64,000 nucleotides of DNA, from contig JAVUPY010000070.1 of assembly GCA_032252755.1 (NCBI GenBank), positions 62,001-126,000 on the forward strand. Direction: 5' to 3'. The translations under genes and the position numbers were made by a program. This DNA comes from Terriglobia bacterium. GTDB lineage: Bacteria > Acidobacteriota > Terriglobia > Terriglobales > Acidobacteriaceae. The notes below the pieces were generated by a model. That model saw nothing but the letters and a program-made list of their open reading frames with translations, was not told the origin of the DNA and did not search any database. Positions 17,988-27,432 of this stretch are shown here, piece after piece (position 1 is the first letter of the stretch; each line of letters begins with the position of its first letter).

Positions 17988-18614
17988 ATGAGTGAATATT
18001 CCAATCGGGACACCAGGATACGAATCCTCGAAGCCGCTGCCACCAAGTTCGCCGCGTACGGATTCCGCGCCGCGACCATGAAACAGATCGCCGCCGCCGC
18101 GAACGTAAACGACGTCACCGTCTATCGTTACTTCCCGAAAAAACAGAACCTCTATTGGGCTGCTATTGACTGGAAGGTGCGCTCGTCCGCTCTCAACCAG
18201 CTATTTGTGGAGGGACTGGGCGAGACACTCCGTCCGCGAGAAATGCTCGAACGGTTGGGAGAACGTGTGCTCGGTCTTCTGCTGACCGATCGCAGCCTTG
18301 GCCGGCTCATCTATTTTGCCGTACTCGAACTTCCCGAAGAACGAAAGCGTCTCTACGAGGGACATTTGAAACCGCTGCTAGCGGAGCTAACGACACAGAT
18401 CCAATCCTGGGTACAGGCCGGGGAGGTTCGGGCCGTCGACCCGCACTCCGCAGCCCTTGCCATCACTGGGATGCTGTGGTCGCCTTACAACCTGCAGGAA
18501 TTGCTGGGAATGGAGAAACCCGGGCAGGAATCGGTCAAGCAGATGGCTGGCGACTTTGCTGAGCTCTGCCTGCGCGGATTAGGAACCAATACCACCCAGG
18601 CTACCGTCGGATAA
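17988..18614 (+). CDS. TetR/AcrR family transcriptional regulator
   Basis: A 208-residue DNA-binding protein. The N-terminal helix-turn-helix reads ILEAAATKFAAYGFRAATMK then QIAAAANVNDVTVYRYFPKK, a textbook TetR signature. The C-terminal ligand-binding part is divergent and resembles the TetR_C domains with a helix around PREMLERLGERVLGLLLTDR. It sits between the antiterminator and the export gene, in the same direction and 24 bases before the latter, so it probably regulates the locus or is cotranscribed with it. The ligand cannot be predicted. Confidence 0.92.
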   Translation: MSEYSNRDTRIRILEAAATKFAAYGFRAATMKQIAAAANVNDVTVYRYFPKKQNLYWAAIDWKVRSSALNQLFVEGLGETLRPREMLERLGERVLGLLLTDRSLGRLIYFAVLELPEERKRLYEGHLKPLLAELTTQIQSWVQAGEVRAVDPHSAALAITGMLWSPYNLQELLGMEKPGQESVKQMAGDFAELCLRGLGTNTTQATVG

Positions 18615-18638
18615 CCACCGCCACAGAAGGTAATTGAG

Positions 18639-21467
18639 ATGAAGAGCGTGTTTGGTCTGCATCGATTTCGGTTTTGGATAAGTTTGATATTCGTACTGCT
18701 GGTCTCTGCGGTCGCGATCGCCCAGGTTCCCGATCAGAATCAGCCCCCCGACAATTCGAACAACCCTGCGAACAACGCGCAGTACTCCACGTATAATTCG
18801 GCGTCCTCTCAGAACGCTGCTCCGCCGGAATTGTCGGCCGATGACATCATAAACATCCTGGAGCAGAATCCCGACCTGGTCAGCAGCATGAAAATGCAGG
18901 CCCAGCAGTCCGGCATTACCGGCACGAAGGAACAATTCATCCAGCGTTTGCAGACCGATGAGCAGTTCCGAATACAAGTGACGCAATACCTGATCGACCA
19001 GGGGGTCGTCGATCCGAAGGATCCGAGACTGCATGCCAATGGAACACAAGCCGGTCAAAACGGTGCGAATGCAGGCCCGGGGCAAAAAATCTATCCGAAC
19101 AATCAGCAGGGCCCGAATCAGCAGCAGATGGGCCAGTATCCGCCTCCGGGTTATCCACAACAGCGGCCAGAGCAGCAGAACGGCATGACGCAAACCAACA
19201 ATCAGCCGAATAATGCGGAACAGGGGCAATCACTCGATCAGATCCCGGTTCGCGAGCAACGCCTGCCCCTTGGGTATCAGAACATTCCCTCTCTCAAGGA
19301 TCTCTATTCTCAAGTCCGCGATGTAAAGACTCCTCTGCAACGTTTTGGAATCGATGTACTGCGCTCGAACAGCGCGGCCAATGTGCCCCCAGATGTTTCT
19401 GCCGGGCCGGACTACATTCTCGGCCCCGGCGACGAACTCGTCCTGGTGCTGTGGGGCGGCATTTCGCGCGAGATGCGCCTCGACGTCGATCGCGACGGAC
19501 GTATCGCGTTACCTGAAATCGGAACCATCCTTCTCTCTGGAAAAACTCTCGGCGACGCTCGCGAGATCGTCCAGAAGGCTCTGGCAACGCAGTATCGGAA
19601 CATCCATTCCGACCTGTCGCTCGCACGAATTCGAACCGTGCACATTTACGTGGTCGGCGATGTCGCACGTCCTGGTGCTTACGACATCAGTGCACTTTCC
19701 ACTGTGCTGAATGCGATCGCTGCGGCCGGCGGTCCAACGGAACGCGGTTCACTTCGCCGGATCCGACACTATCGCGGAAACGATCTCATTGCCGAGGTCG
19801 ATCTCTACGATCTGCTGCTGAAAGGTGTACGCGGAGCTATCGCCGGGCTTGCCCCGGGTGACACGATTCTCGTTCCGCCTGTTGGCCCGCAGGTTGCCGT
19901 CAGCGGTATGGTGCGGCGGCCTGCCATTTATGAACTGAAGGGGGAAACCGATCTCTCCCAGGTGCTCGATCTGGCGGGCGGAGTGCTCGCCACCGGATCG
20001 TTACGCGAAGTGCGCGTCGAACGCGTCGAGGCCCACCAGCACAAAGAAATGCTCTCGTTGAAGTTGCCGGACCTGAAAGACAAGGCCGCGGTTCAGAAAG
20101 CGCTGGCGAGTTTCCGTCCGCAGGATGGTGATCGCATCATCATCGGCGCCATCGCACCCTATAGTAATCAGGCCGTTTATCTCGACGGCCACGTCATTCA
20201 TCCCGGCAAGTACTCTTATCACGATGGCATGGACGTCTCCGAACTCATTCGCTCCTACAGGGACCTGATGCCGGAACCGTCGGACCATGCTGAGATCGTT
20301 CGCCTGCAGCCTCCCGACATGCGGCCCGAGGTCATCGACTTCAATCTTCGTGAAGTGCTCGACGGCGAAGATCCCGTAATTCTTAAGCCTTTCGACACCA
20401 TTCGCATATACGGCCGCTACGACATCGACCCGCCCATGGTCGCCATTTACGGAGAAGTCGTCCGGCCCGGCCAATATCCCATGAGCAGTGGCATGACAGC
20501 CGTTGATCTGGTGCGTATGGCCGGCGGCTTGAAGCGCAGCGCCTACACAGTCACTGCGGACCTCTCCAGCTACACCGTCGACCAGCAAAAAAAGGTCGAG
20601 GTGGAAAGCAGAATGGTTGAAATCGGGAAAGCGTTGCGCGGAGTGGAAGACACAGACGTTCGTCTCAAGCCGCGCGACGTGCTGACGATCAGGCAACTCG
20701 CCGGATGGAACACCGTCGGAACTGTCGTGAACGTTACCGGCGAAGTGAACTACCCGGGCACATATGGAATTGTCGAAGGCGAAAAACTCAGCAGCGTACT
20801 CGAACGAGCCGGCGGTTTTCGTGAGGATGCTTATCCGCGTGGCGCGATCTTGGACCGGACCGAAGTTCGCAAAATTAACCAGCAGGCCCGCGACACCCTT
20901 ATCACCCGCGTGCAGACCATGATCCCGGACATCAAGGATCCCACCATGGCCGCCGGAGTAGTAAGTTCGGCGCAATTGCAGTCGGAACAAATCGTGAAGC
21001 GCCTGAAGGCTACACCCGTGTCCAGCCGTCAGGTAATCAGGATTTCGGCCGACATATCCAAATGGAAAAATACACCGGATGACATCGAACTCCGTCCGGG
21101 GGACGAGATCATCGTTCCAAAGTATCCCACCTTCGTCGCCGTGCAGGGACAGGTAAACTCTCCGTCTGCAATAACTTACATACCGGGCAAGAGAGCGGAT
21201 TGGTATTTCAAGCGGGCCGGCGGTCACACCGCTTCCGCCAGCATGAAAAACGCTTTCATTATTCGCGCCGACGGTTCCGTTTTGGGAAGAGGAAGTAATT
21301 CGGGCTTTTGGCGTGGAAACGTAATGTCGACGGTAATGTATCCGGGCGATACCATCGTTATTCCGGAAAAAATTGTCACCGGAAGCGCCGCATGGCGTGG
21401 CCTGTTGCAAACCATGCAGGTCATGTCCCAGGTAGCGATAACAGCAGGCGTAGTGTCGAATTTCTGA
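18639..21467 (+). CDS. Polysaccharide export protein with SLBB repeats (Wza/KpsD-like)
   Basis: A 942-residue exported protein forming or feeding the outer-membrane polysaccharide channel. A signal peptide (FWISLIFVLLVSAVAIAQ) is followed by a Gln/Asn/Pro-rich low-complexity region up to about residue 205. Next come a Poly_export domain (GPDYILGPGDELVLVLWG) and several SLBB domains, recognisable at VYVVGDVARPGAYDIS-like stretches near residues 330, 425, 510, 605 and 700 (IYGEVVRPGQYPMSSGMTA; NVTGEVNYPGTYGIVEGE). It has no lipobox, unlike Wza. Longer than Wza (379 aa) and closer in layout to KpsD. Its stop overlaps the start of the PAP2-Wzi gene (TGATG), indicating coupled translation. Confidence 0.92.
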   Translation: MKSVFGLHRFRFWISLIFVLLVSAVAIAQVPDQNQPPDNSNNPANNAQYSTYNSASSQNAAPPELSADDIINILEQNPDLVSSMKMQAQQSGITGTKEQFIQRLQTDEQFRIQVTQYLIDQGVVDPKDPRLHANGTQAGQNGANAGPGQKIYPNNQQGPNQQQMGQYPPPGYPQQRPEQQNGMTQTNNQPNNAEQGQSLDQIPVREQRLPLGYQNIPSLKDLYSQVRDVKTPLQRFGIDVLRSNSAANVPPDVSAGPDYILGPGDELVLVLWGGISREMRLDVDRDGRIALPEIGTILLSGKTLGDAREIVQKALATQYRNIHSDLSLARIRTVHIYVVGDVARPGAYDISALSTVLNAIAAAGGPTERGSLRRIRHYRGNDLIAEVDLYDLLLKGVRGAIAGLAPGDTILVPPVGPQVAVSGMVRRPAIYELKGETDLSQVLDLAGGVLATGSLREVRVERVEAHQHKEMLSLKLPDLKDKAAVQKALASFRPQDGDRIIIGAIAPYSNQAVYLDGHVIHPGKYSYHDGMDVSELIRSYRDLMPEPSDHAEIVRLQPPDMRPEVIDFNLREVLDGEDPVILKPFDTIRIYGRYDIDPPMVAIYGEVVRPGQYPMSSGMTAVDLVRMAGGLKRSAYTVTADLSSYTVDQQKKVEVESRMVEIGKALRGVEDTDVRLKPRDVLTIRQLAGWNTVGTVVNVTGEVNYPGTYGIVEGEKLSSVLERAGGFREDAYPRGAILDRTEVRKINQQARDTLITRVQTMIPDIKDPTMAAGVVSSAQLQSEQIVKRLKATPVSSRQVIRISADISKWKNTPDDIELRPGDEIIVPKYPTFVAVQGQVNSPSAITYIPGKRADWYFKRAGGHTASASMKNAFIIRADGSVLGRGSNSGFWRGNVMSTVMYPGDTIVIPEKIVTGSAAWRGLLQTMQVMSQVAITAGVVSNF

Positions 21468-23917
21468 TGCAGAGTTTCAGTCTAAAAGTGGGCGTCGTTC
21501 TCCTGGCGGGTTGTGGTCTCTTGTCAAGCGGCAGTTTTGCACAGGAGGCCACGAGTAGCGGCAAACCCATCAAAGTAAAAAAATCCGTACAATCGTCGGA
21601 CGTATCGTTCCGGACCCTTCCCCGGAACCTCCTGAAAGACCAGGAGACAATCTGGTCGGCTCCCCGGCGCGTGCAACCTCAGGACGCAAACTGGCTGGTT
21701 CCCCTCGGCATAGCCGTCGGGGGCAGCATCGCCAGCGATCGCTGGGTGCCTCGAACTTTGAATCTCAGCCCCAAAACGACTTCCCGGTTCGATACGCTGT
21801 CCACGCTAGGTGTAGGGGGAATGGTCGCGGCTGGCGGCGGAATGTATATTCTCGGCCACATTCGGCATGACGATTATCAGAGCCGCGCCGGATTCCTGGC
21901 GGGCGAGGCAATGGTCGATAGTCTTGCGGTAGGCGAGACATTGAAGTTCGCCTTCGGCCGGGAGCGCCCCGGAACTGGCTCAGGCCGCAACAAGTTCTTC
22001 CAGGGTGGCAACTCGTTTCCCTCCGGGCACTCGATCCTTGCCTGGTCCGCTGCCGGAGCGCTCACCGAAGCCTATCCCGGATGGGGCAGCAAGATGCTCT
22101 TCTTCGGAGGAGCTACCGCAATAAGCCTTAGCCGTATCCTCGCGAATAAGCACGCGCCCAGCGATGTTATCGTAGGCAGCACTCTCGGCTACCTCATCGG
22201 ACGCCATGTTTATCGCAGCCACACCGTAGACCAGGAAATTGCAAGGCAGTTTGGCACATTCAAGAAAGCACCCCACGACCATTATGACGAGGTCGGCACA
22301 CCGAACCGCGGCTCCGTCTACGTGCCGATTGACTCGTGGGTGTATCCCGTATTCGATCGCCTGGTCGCGATGGGGTACGTGAAGTCCGCTTTTCTTGGAC
22401 TTCGTCCGTGGACACGCGACGAATGCGAGCGTCTCGTCGACGAAATTCCGCCTACAGACGACATCAATAACCCTGTCGCTCAGTCTCTTGTTTCAGAATT
22501 GCGTGCCGAATTTTCCGAACGTGAATCGCCGGATTTCCAGGGGCTTGATGCCGGAGTGGATTCCCTGTATGTGAGAACGACCGGTATTTCCGGTAAGCCC
22601 CTCACGAACGACCTCGATTTTGGCAGCACCATGGTCAACGACTATGGGCGCCCTTTCCAGGAAGGATTCAACGCAATCAGTGGCGGATCAGCCCACGCGG
22701 TAATCGGACCGCTTGCTTTCTACATACGCGCCGAATATCAGCACGCGCCCGAGGCTCCCCCGTTGCCGTTGGCTGCCCGCCTCGCAATTCAGGAAGCCAC
22801 CCAGAACGGAATCGCCTCACTGAATCCCATACCGGTTCCACCCGACATTCCGACAGCGCAACTGGATCGCGTCCATCTGCTCGACGCGTACGTGGGCTGG
22901 AACTTCGCGAATTGGGAATTGAGTTTCGGCAAACAGACCCTTTGGTGGGGTCCCGGAGCCATGGGCCCCATGCTGATCAGTAACAACGTCGACCCGATCA
23001 CGATGGCGCGCTTGAACCGTGCCAAACCGTTCACGCTCCCCGGAATTTTCAAACTGCTTGGTCCAATTCGGACAGAATTTTTCATCGGGCGCCTCAGTGG
23101 GCAGAACTGGATACACGTTCCGCCGTACACGAATGTCGGGGCGTACACGCAATCGCTGTCCGATCAGCCCTACATCAGCGGCCAGAAGATCAGCCTGAAG
23201 CCGACGCCCAACCTGGAGATCGGGGTTTCACGCACGAGTCTGTTCGGCGGTCCGGGATTTCCGGTCACACCCCGACGGCTGAAGAATGTCTTCTTCTCGT
23301 TTTCGACCTCAAACGGCCTTACTACCGATCCCGGCGACCGCCGCACTTCGTTCGATTTCAATTATCGAATCCCGGGTCTGCGGAAGTGGCTCATCCTTTA
23401 CGCAGATTCTTTCGCCGAGGACGAGATCAACCCTATTGCCTATCCACGGCGCTCCGCGATGAACCCGGGAATCTTCATCCCCCAGTTGCCGAAACTGCGC
23501 CACATGGAACTGCGCGCGGAAGCCGCATATACCGACTTGCCGGGCCTTCTCATAACGGATTACTTCTACTGGAACCTCCGCTATCTCAGTGGCTACACGA
23601 GCAACGGCCACATCATCGGTGATTGGGTGGGCCGTCAAGGCAAAGCTCTCCAATTTTCGTCAGCCTACTGGTTCACGGCGAGGAATAAGGTTGAAGTCGC
23701 GTACCGCAAGTTATCCGTTAACCCGGACACGGGCAGGCGAGGCACACAGCAGGATCTGCGAGCGACCGTAGACTGGCAACTCTCACCCACCGTGCAGGCT
23801 AGTGGCTGGGTGCAACACGAGCGCTGGAATTTTCCGGTACTTGCCCCCACTCCTGTTTCGAATACAGCTATCAGCTTTCAACTCACCTACACCCCGAAGT
23901 GGCACCTTCATCGCTGA
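21467..23917 (+). CDS. PAP2 phosphatase fused to a Wzi-like capsule assembly beta-barrel
   Basis: An 816-residue two-domain envelope protein. A signal sequence (VGVVLLAGCGLLSSGSF; it holds both a possible lipobox LAGC and a possible signal-peptidase-I site) is followed by a type-2 phosphatidic acid phosphatase domain. That domain has all three catalytic motifs: K160-x6-RP (KFAFGRERP), PSGH at 185-188, and SR-x5-H-x3-D at 222-233 (SRILANKHAPSD). From about residue 290 it continues with DSWVYPVFDRLVAMGYV and a long C-terminal half typical of capsule assembly protein Wzi, including NWELSFGKQTLWWGPGAMGP. Wzi anchors capsule at the outer membrane; PAP2 enzymes recycle undecaprenyl pyrophosphate. 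Start ATG overlaps the previous stop. Confidence 0.88.
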   Translation: MQSFSLKVGVVLLAGCGLLSSGSFAQEATSSGKPIKVKKSVQSSDVSFRTLPRNLLKDQETIWSAPRRVQPQDANWLVPLGIAVGGSIASDRWVPRTLNLSPKTTSRFDTLSTLGVGGMVAAGGGMYILGHIRHDDYQSRAGFLAGEAMVDSLAVGETLKFAFGRERPGTGSGRNKFFQGGNSFPSGHSILAWSAAGALTEAYPGWGSKMLFFGGATAISLSRILANKHAPSDVIVGSTLGYLIGRHVYRSHTVDQEIARQFGTFKKAPHDHYDEVGTPNRGSVYVPIDSWVYPVFDRLVAMGYVKSAFLGLRPWTRDECERLVDEIPPTDDINNPVAQSLVSELRAEFSERESPDFQGLDAGVDSLYVRTTGISGKPLTNDLDFGSTMVNDYGRPFQEGFNAISGGSAHAVIGPLAFYIRAEYQHAPEAPPLPLAARLAIQEATQNGIASLNPIPVPPDIPTAQLDRVHLLDAYVGWNFANWELSFGKQTLWWGPGAMGPMLISNNVDPITMARLNRAKPFTLPGIFKLLGPIRTEFFIGRLSGQNWIHVPPYTNVGAYTQSLSDQPYISGQKISLKPTPNLEIGVSRTSLFGGPGFPVTPRRLKNVFFSFSTSNGLTTDPGDRRTSFDFNYRIPGLRKWLILYADSFAEDEINPIAYPRRSAMNPGIFIPQLPKLRHMELRAEAAYTDLPGLLITDYFYWNLRYLSGYTSNGHIIGDWVGRQGKALQFSSAYWFTARNKVEVAYRKLSVNPDTGRRGTQQDLRATVDWQLSPTVQASGWVQHERWNFPVLAPTPVSNTAISFQLTYTPKWHLHR

Positions 23918-24022
23918 ATAAATCGAATCGGGAACTTTCTTTTCCCTTCCGTCGGACACGCATCGGCTGAACTGTTCCCCATTTGCGCGGTACGCGCGGG
24001 GTGAACGCGAAGGTAAGTCAAT

Positions 24023-25330
24023 ATGAGCCTTCATAATGGCGATATTTTCCTGGAAGAAGTTGAGCCCCGAAACGGGGACAACGCTCCAACTTCCGAGGAC
24101 GAAAACAAACCTCCTGTAATCGACACCGTCCTTGAGATTGCGACACAACACCGGCGGGCGCTGATCAGGGTCGTCGTGGTGGCCGTCATTGCCAGCACAG
24201 CTTTGGCATTCCTGATTCCGCCACGCTATGAATCGACCACAAGAATCATGCCGCCGGAAGGCCCCAACCCGGCAGCGATGTTAGCGGCGGTGACTGGGAA
24301 ACTCCCGGCGGGATTGGCGGACCTCGCCGGCGGAATGATGGGCATCAAGAACACGGGCCCACTTTGGATGAACCTCCTGAGCAGCCGCACCATTCTCGAC
24401 GATCAGGTTGATCACTTTGACCTCATGAAGGTCTACGGAAAGAAGTACCGCGTCTCCGCCCGGAAGAAACTACTTTCGCGCACTGATATTTCCGAGGATC
24501 GAAAGAGCGGTGTCATTTCGATCGCCGTTTCCGATAGCGATCGCGGGCGCGCACGGGATCTCGCCAACGGATACGTTGAAGATCTAGACAAGCTTCTCGC
24601 GAGTGTCAGCACTTCAGCAGCTCACCGTGAACGTGTTTTCATCGAGCAGCGACTGGCGAAAGCACGGAGTGATCTGGAAGCAGCCGAAGTTGCGTTCGGC
24701 CAGTTCGCCAGCAAAAATAGTACCTTCGACCTCAAAGAGCAGGCGAGAGCCGTCGTTGGCGCGGGAGCACAACTCGAAGGACAAATCATCGCTGCGCAAT
24801 CGGAACTGGAAGGCTTGCAGCAGACGTACACCGACGACAACATTCGAGTACGGTCCGTGAAAGCCCGCATCGCCGCCCTTCGGCGCGAGATGGCGAAAAT
24901 TGGCGGCCCGAGCGGTTCCACGGGGCAGTCGGATACACCGCTCGCTCCCGGCGATCTCAGCCCGCCGATCCGGCAACTCCCCATTGTGGGGGTGCAGTGG
25001 ACAGACCTCTACCGGCGCACCAAGATCCAGGAAACGGTCTACGAACTGCTGACCCAGCAATACGAACTCGCCAAGATACAGGAAGCGAAGGAAACACCAA
25101 CCGTCAAGGTAATCGACTCCGCCAACTATCCCGAGAAGAAGAGTTGGCCTCCCCGACCTTGGATCATCACCTTGGGACCACTGCTCTGCCTGGCAGGCGC
25201 GATCTCCTGGTTCAAATTCAAGAAGGACTGGGATGCTTTGCCCGCCCAAAGTTCCGGCAAAGTGCGCGCTTCCAAATTGCTCTCCCTGGTACGAAACAAT
25301 CACATCCAGAACCCACCAGCCGCGGCATAA
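24023..25330 (+). CDS. Wzz-type polysaccharide chain-length determinant
   Basis: A 435-residue inner-membrane protein. TM1 is at about residues 46-66 (RRALIRVVVVAVIASTALAF), followed by the Wzz beta-structured segment (PRYESTTRIMPPEG), a long coiled-coil periplasmic region (ERVFIEQRLAKARSDLEAAE; AQSELEGLQQTYTDDNIRVR), a Pro-rich pre-TM2 motif (NYPEKKSWPPRPW) and TM2 at about 374-394. There is no C-terminal tyrosine autokinase domain and no separate BY-kinase gene nearby, so it resembles two-component PCPs without their kinase. It controls chain length of the polymer made by Wzy. An AAGG ribosome site lies before the ATG. Confidence 0.88.
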   Translation: MSLHNGDIFLEEVEPRNGDNAPTSEDENKPPVIDTVLEIATQHRRALIRVVVVAVIASTALAFLIPPRYESTTRIMPPEGPNPAAMLAAVTGKLPAGLADLAGGMMGIKNTGPLWMNLLSSRTILDDQVDHFDLMKVYGKKYRVSARKKLLSRTDISEDRKSGVISIAVSDSDRGRARDLANGYVEDLDKLLASVSTSAAHRERVFIEQRLAKARSDLEAAEVAFGQFASKNSTFDLKEQARAVVGAGAQLEGQIIAAQSELEGLQQTYTDDNIRVRSVKARIAALRREMAKIGGPSGSTGQSDTPLAPGDLSPPIRQLPIVGVQWTDLYRRTKIQETVYELLTQQYELAKIQEAKETPTVKVIDSANYPEKKSWPPRPWIITLGPLLCLAGAISWFKFKKDWDALPAQSSGKVRASKLLSLVRNNHIQNPPAAA

Positions 25331-25366
25331 GCCACAGGACGATTCACAACGATCCCAGGACGAAAG

Positions 25367-26086
25367 ATGGCTGACTCGACAGTAGATCTTGGCTCCGCAC
25401 CGAAACCTGCTCCCAACGCAAGTGCGCCGGTTCGAGCGTGGGACATCGATGAAGTCTATTCCGGTTTTCATTACGAACCCATTCCGCCTTTTGGTCTTTG
25501 GGTGAAAAGGTGCCTGGACCTGCTCATTGCAATCCCGGCCGCGATTCTGCTTCTTCCCGCCTTTATTCTCGTTGCCGTAATGGTCAAAATCGATTCTCGC
25601 GGGCCTGCGCTCTATCGTTCCATTCGGGTCGGAAAGGGCGGACGTCGGTTCACCTGCTACAAGTTTCGCTCCATGGTGGCTAATGCCGACGACTGGAAGG
25701 AACATCTCCGGAGCCAAAATCAACGGCAGGGACCGACATTCAAGATTCACGATGATCCCAGATTGACCCGGCTCGGCCCGTTCATTCGGCGATACAGCAT
25801 CGATGAGTTGCCGCAGTTCTGGAACATCATCCGCGGTGAAATGAGTATCGTGGGGCCGCGCCCGCACCCCTTCGATGATGTCGTCCGATACCAACCCGAA
25901 CACATGCGGCGCTGCGTTGTGAAACCCGGCCTCACTTGCCTTTGGCAGGTCGAGGCCCGGCGCAGTCCATCTTTTGACGTCAACATGGAACTCGATATGC
26001 AGTACATCCAGCAATGGAGCCTGCTGCTCGACTGCAAAATCATCCTTCACACCTTTGCCGCCGTGCTTCGCGGGGATGGCCAATAA
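25367..26086 (+). CDS. Undecaprenyl-phosphate sugar-1-phosphate transferase (initiating)
   Basis: A 239-residue short-form polyprenyl phosphoglycosyl transferase (bacterial sugar transferase family, WcaJ/PglC catalytic module). It transfers a sugar 1-phosphate to undecaprenyl phosphate on the cytoplasmic face and so starts each repeat unit. A re-entrant membrane helix is at about 44-66 (CLDLLIAIPAAILLLPAFIL), then YKFRSMV, then the catalytic DE pair and end motif in YSIDELPQFWNIIRGEMSIV with GPRPHPFDD following, and KPGLTCLWQV. The N-terminal multi-TM domain of WcaJ is missing, as in PglC-type minimal enzymes. The sugar (glucose, galactose or an amino sugar) cannot be told. Confidence 0.93.
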   Translation: MADSTVDLGSAPKPAPNASAPVRAWDIDEVYSGFHYEPIPPFGLWVKRCLDLLIAIPAAILLLPAFILVAVMVKIDSRGPALYRSIRVGKGGRRFTCYKFRSMVANADDWKEHLRSQNQRQGPTFKIHDDPRLTRLGPFIRRYSIDELPQFWNIIRGEMSIVGPRPHPFDDVVRYQPEHMRRCVVKPGLTCLWQVEARRSPSFDVNMELDMQYIQQWSLLLDCKIILHTFAAVLRGDGQ

Positions 26087-26097
26087 ACAGGGCTTAC

Positions 26098-27381
26098 GTG
26101 CAAAAACTCCGGCGATGGATCGTAAGCGGTGGATTTTGGTCGATGAGCGATCAGGCTGTTGTCAGCCTGGGAAACTTTCTGCTGACCGTAATTCTGGCGC
26201 GCTCGCTATCCAGGGTCGAATACGGAACTTACGTCGTTCTTTACGGCGCGCTCCTGACCGCCAACTCTCTGCACGCGGCACTCGTAACGTATCCCATCTC
26301 CGTTCTCGGAGCGCATCGCACCCCGCGAGAACTGCGCTTGCTGTCTTCCAACTCGCTGATCATTACATCGCTGCTGGGGGTTCCCGTTTCCGCCGTGCTG
26401 ATCCTCGCCGCCTGGATTATCACCCGTCGTACGGACCTCCTGCTCTTCGTAATCGCGGCAATGCTGTGCTGGCAATTTCAGGAAACCTTGCGACGATCCC
26501 TGATGTCGCACCTGCGCCATCGCCGCGCACTGCTCGGAGACTCGGTAACGTACGTTGGCGAGGTCATCATCGTCTATTGGATCGTCCACACCAGCGCTCA
26601 TGTGACCGCGAGGGCCGGATTCGAAGCCATCCTTGTCGCGTCACTCGTGGGCGCCATGATTCATGCCGTGGGACTCGGGCTCAGGTGGCCACGATTGGCC
26701 GAATCGCTTCGCCTCGCACGGGAGTATTTCGCCCTCGGCCGCTTCCCTATGCTTTCGAGTCTCGGCTATGCGGGGACTCTGCTGCTGGTTCCATGGGTGC
26801 TGGCCTTCAAGGGCTTGGCCGAAGTGGCCGGTTACCAGGCCATGATGAACATCGTCCAGGTCGTCAACCCTGTCATGTTTAGTGTGGGTAACCTTGTCAT
26901 CCCTGCGGTCGCTCACGAACTGCTCAAACCCGCGGGCGATGCGGGCGCCCGGCGCGTGACCTATCGGTACATGCTGGAAGGCACAGCGTTGCTCGCTCCG
27001 ATTTTCGCCGCGATACTGATTGCCCCGGACCTGATCATGCGCACTGTTTATGGCCGGCTCTCCGGTTATGCCGAGCATGACGTTCTGTTACGCGTGATGG
27101 TCCTCGGCGGTTGCGGTTTGTATTTCAGCCATGTCCTCTACTGTTATCTCCTCGGGAAAAAACGCGTCACTGCCGTTGCCAAAAGCCAGTTGCTCGCGAG
27201 CAGCGCGGTTGTTCTTTGCGCTTTGATTCTCATCCCGATTTGGGGACTTTCCGGAGCAGTGATCGCCTTCATTGCCATGGGAACGGTTCGCAGTTGGGCA
27301 TTGTTGGTCGCAATTCGCCGTGACTCGCGACGCAGCATCGCGGTCGATCGGTACACCGTCTCTATGGAAGAAGCCTCCTAG
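26098..27381 (+). CDS. Wzx-like polysaccharide flippase
   Basis: About 427 residues and strongly hydrophobic, with 12 or so predicted membrane helices in the pattern of the MOP/polysaccharide transporter superfamily: FWSMSDQAVVSLGNFLLTVI near the start, then RSLSRVEYGTYVVLYGALLT. It would flip undecaprenyl-PP-linked repeat units across the inner membrane. The GTG at 26098 follows the previous stop by 11 bases with a CAGGG upstream; an ATG at 26140 is an alternative. The frame open farther upstream overlaps the transferase gene and is not needed. Confidence 0.85.
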   Translation: MQKLRRWIVSGGFWSMSDQAVVSLGNFLLTVILARSLSRVEYGTYVVLYGALLTANSLHAALVTYPISVLGAHRTPRELRLLSSNSLIITSLLGVPVSAVLILAAWIITRRTDLLLFVIAAMLCWQFQETLRRSLMSHLRHRRALLGDSVTYVGEVIIVYWIVHTSAHVTARAGFEAILVASLVGAMIHAVGLGLRWPRLAESLRLAREYFALGRFPMLSSLGYAGTLLLVPWVLAFKGLAEVAGYQAMMNIVQVVNPVMFSVGNLVIPAVAHELLKPAGDAGARRVTYRYMLEGTALLAPIFAAILIAPDLIMRTVYGRLSGYAEHDVLLRVMVLGGCGLYFSHVLYCYLLGKKRVTAVAKSQLLASSAVVLCALILIPIWGLSGAVIAFIAMGTVRSWALLVAIRRDSRRSIAVDRYTVSMEEAS

Positions 27382-27393
27382 TACCGCAACGTG

Positions 27394-27424
27394 GTGCTCA
27401 TCTGCCGTAGCTGGCAGATGTGGG
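27394..27424. repeat. Dispersed palindromic element, copy 1
   Basis: A perfect inverted repeat CATCTGCC / GGCAGATG (27399-27406, 27413-27420) with a GTAGCT loop and flanks GTGCT and TGGG. The same unit, with minor changes, occurs at 43419-43452. It sits between the flippase and polymerase genes, across a possible early start of the latter. Confidence 0.6.
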
Positions 27425-27432
27425 TTGTCTCG

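Noticed and set aside
20001-21410. 469-codon open frame on the minus strand
   Set aside because: Antisense to the SLBB export gene; a by-product of GC-rich codon usage.
24614-26083. 489-codon open frame on the minus strand
   Set aside because: Spans two plus-strand genes (Wzz and sugar transferase) antisense; no motif and no ribosome site.
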